Positions 15,059-16,273 of a DNA stretch of 16,273 bases are shown in pieces. A program made the position numbers and the translations under genes. How positions within the stretch are numbered: position 1 is the first letter of the stretch; every line of letters begins with the position of its first letter. Below the pieces are notes generated by a model that was not told where the DNA came from, made no database searches, and saw only the letters and a list, made by a program, of their open reading frames with translations. Origin of the DNA: CAZHGD01 sp964531735 (GTDB lineage: Bacteria; Armatimonadota; UBA10988); NCBI GenBank assembly GCA_964531735.1, contig CAZHGD010000167.1, forward strand, positions 1 to 16,273, in the 5' to 3' direction.

Positions 15059-15083
15059 ACTGGCGGCGAGCCGCCAGTGGCAC
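15059..15083 (-). repeat. REP-like hairpin repeat, unit 2 (inverted)
   Basis: On the minus strand this reads GTGCC, then ACTGGCGG-CTCG-CCGCCAGT. The stem extends to nine pairs when the outer base at 15058 is counted. Against unit 1, three stem pairs differ and all three changes are compensated on the other side, so the fold is conserved rather than the sequence. The two units face each other across 26 bp. Confidence 0.8.
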
Positions 15084-15353
15084 CCGTCGGGCGCCAAGCT
15101 CGCTCCATGTCCACCGTGGGTGGTCCCGCATAGCCAGGCCGGACGCCCTGAGGCAATGAGACCGAGGCGCGCTGTCTTGGTAACGGTGCGGCTGTTCTGG
15201 AAGTAGCAGCGGAGCGCCGTACCGCAGGACCCGGCGGCTGCGGATCCGCTCCCAAACCAGGCCGTCGGGCCACCACCGGTTCGGTAGTGCCCTTCGGTAC
15301 GGGGCCTGCCGGCGCTCACGGCGCCGCGCGGCGAGTGTGGCAAGCAGTGCCGT

Positions 15354-16273
15354 CTACGGCCCCGCCGTCTCGGCCTGCGCGCAGCGGAAGCCGATGGCGC
15401 GGTCGCGGAGGGTGGCCACGTCGCGGCCAATCAGGCTGAGCCGGAGCCCCAACAGCGCCGTGCCATACGAACCGCCGCGGAGCGGGCGCTGCTCGGCGGT
15501 GCCGGTGTTGTCGCGGCACCAGTGCCAGACGTTGCCCGCCATGTCGAACAGGCCATAGGCGTTCGGCGGGAACGAGCCGATGGGCGAGGTGTTGGTGTAG
15601 CCGTCGTCGTAGTCGGCAATCCAGAAGTCGGCTTGCGTCTCGCGGCGGCGGGTCTCATCCGAGAAGTTGCCCGCGCCGTCCGGCGGCTTCGGTGAGCTGC
15701 CCCAGGGGAACAGCCGGCCCTCCACGCCCGCCCGCGAGGCGCGCTCCCACTGGTCGTTGGTCGGCAGTTCGGCGCCGACCCAACGGGCATAGGCCACCGC
15801 GTCCTCCCACGAGACCATGACCCGCGGGTGCGTGTCGCCGTTCCACTCGGGGCGCTCGCTCGGCACGTGTTGCGTGGCCTGGCAAAACTGCCGGTACTGC
15901 GCCGCGGTGACCGGGTGCAGGTCCATCCAGAACGCCGGCAGGTTGACCTTGTGGCGCGCGCCCTCCACCGCCGGGTCGGGCTGCTGCCAGTCGGGGCCCT
16001 GGTCGAGTCGGCGGGCGACCTCCTGAAGCTGTGCGGCTGTGGCGCCGGTGGTCACCACGCCGGCCGGCACCAGCACCTGCGGCATCCCGTCGCGCTCGCG
16101 CAGGCGGTAGCGCAGGCCGGTGGGCATGCGGTCTTGCCAGGCCTTGAGCGGGCCGCCCAGCGCCACCGGGCACGGCCCCAGCTCCGGTGCGGCCGCGGGT
16201 GACGTGCGCCCGGCGCCGGCGGTGGTGCCGCCACCGGTGGTGCCGGCCGTGCTGGCCGCGGTCAGGCCCGCCG
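15354..16273 (-). CDS. Formylglycine-generating-enzyme (SUMF1) fold protein, 5' end outside the window
   Basis: The visible 305 residues end at a TAG at 15354. A SUMF1 / FGE-sulfatase domain fills the C-terminal 250: MPQVLVPAGVVTTGA, FWMDLHPVTAAQYRQFC, HPRVMVSWEDAVAYARWVG, LPTNDQWERASRAG, NAYGLFDMAGNVWHWCRD, RPLRGGSYG and the terminal GFRCA (15378-15392). The family includes the sulfatase activator, sulfoxide synthases and many binding-only members. The paired active-site cysteines of true formylglycine enzymes are not seen before GFRCA (RLSLIGRDVATLRDRA), and the usual GNVWEW has His for Glu, so it is probably not a sulfatase activator. The frame has no stop up to the window edge, and the upstream residues are Gly/Thr/Ala-rich (GTTGGGTTAGAG). 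They look like a linker from a further N-terminal domain or signal, so a GTG at 16166 is unlikely to be the true start. Confidence 0.85.
   Translation of the reverse strand, partial: AGLTAASTAGTTGGGTTAGAGRTSPAAAPELGPCPVALGGPLKAWQDRMPTGLRYRLRERDGMPQVLVPAGVVTTGATAAQLQEVARRLDQGPDWQQPDPAVEGARHKVNLPAFWMDLHPVTAAQYRQFCQATQHVPSERPEWNGDTHPRVMVSWEDAVAYARWVGAELPTNDQWERASRAGVEGRLFPWGSSPKPPDGAGNFSDETRRRETQADFWIADYDDGYTNTSPIGSFPPNAYGLFDMAGNVWHWCRDNTGTAEQRPLRGGSYGTALLGLRLSLIGRDVATLRDRAIGFRCAQAETAGP

Larger units (their letters stand above)
14840..15353. other. Spacer upstream of the kinase operon with hairpin repeats
   Basis: No gene is supported here. The kinase frame remains open through the left 590 bases of this side, but the residues lack protein character. 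The spacer holds the candidate promoter (14957-14986) and the paired hairpin repeats (15008-15032, 15059-15083). It also has a small GC stem near 15312-15326 just past the end of the formylglycine-enzyme-like gene. That stem has no T-run, so I do not call it a terminator. Confidence 0.6.

Noticed and set aside
14840..15430. N-terminal extension of the sensor kinase of about 197 residues
   Set aside because: The frame is open, but the residues are Arg/Ala/Gly/Ser-rich, cover the hairpin repeats and the candidate promoter, and precede a good ATG with GGTGAG at 14839.

Overview
The window is GC-rich bacterial DNA with eight genes, wide spacers and many short palindromic repeats. The best lineage clue is the pseudopilin-like gene at 7229-7906. 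Its LFPVFAKA stretch, SNLKQLG motif and H-X9-DG tail are typical of Armatimonadota, and are also common in Planctomycetota and Verrucomicrobiota. I infer an Armatimonadota-like environmental genome, but this is not proven. I saw no tRNA, rRNA, CRISPR array or intact transposase.

Left part (1-3561): a perfect 40-bp palindrome opens the window. Two plus-strand genes follow: a two-helix membrane protein with bacterial PH-like regions, and a 12-helix MFS transporter. A repeat-filled spacer (2536-2892) separates them from a convergent minus-strand gene for a membrane-anchored ankyrin-repeat protein, whose last codons and stop lie in a copy of a spacer repeat.

Middle (3562-8352): a strong intrinsic terminator closes a two-gene minus-strand operon of predicted lipoproteins. 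The first gene has four PEGA-like beta repeats. The second has an Ig-like region and an eight-repeat PQQ-type propeller, and its ribosome binding site overlaps the upstream stop codon. Divergent from this operon is a pseudopilin-like gene without the usual prepilin cleavage motif. Facing it is a probable remnant of another H-X9-DG protein, which ends where a 258-bp element with inverted-repeat ends begins.

Right part (8353-16273): a minus-strand two-component operon dominates. A 1783-residue soluble sensor kinase (PocR domain, about eight GAF domains, histidine kinase core) is followed 34 bp later by a receiver protein with no DNA-binding domain, whose second half is a degenerate kinase-like ATPase domain. 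Upstream lies a spacer with paired hairpin repeats, then the C-terminal part of a formylglycine-generating-enzyme (SUMF1) fold protein that runs off the window.

The most unusual items are the multi-GAF PocR kinase with its pseudo-kinase response regulator, and three families of structured repeats, two of which show compensatory changes that keep their hairpins.
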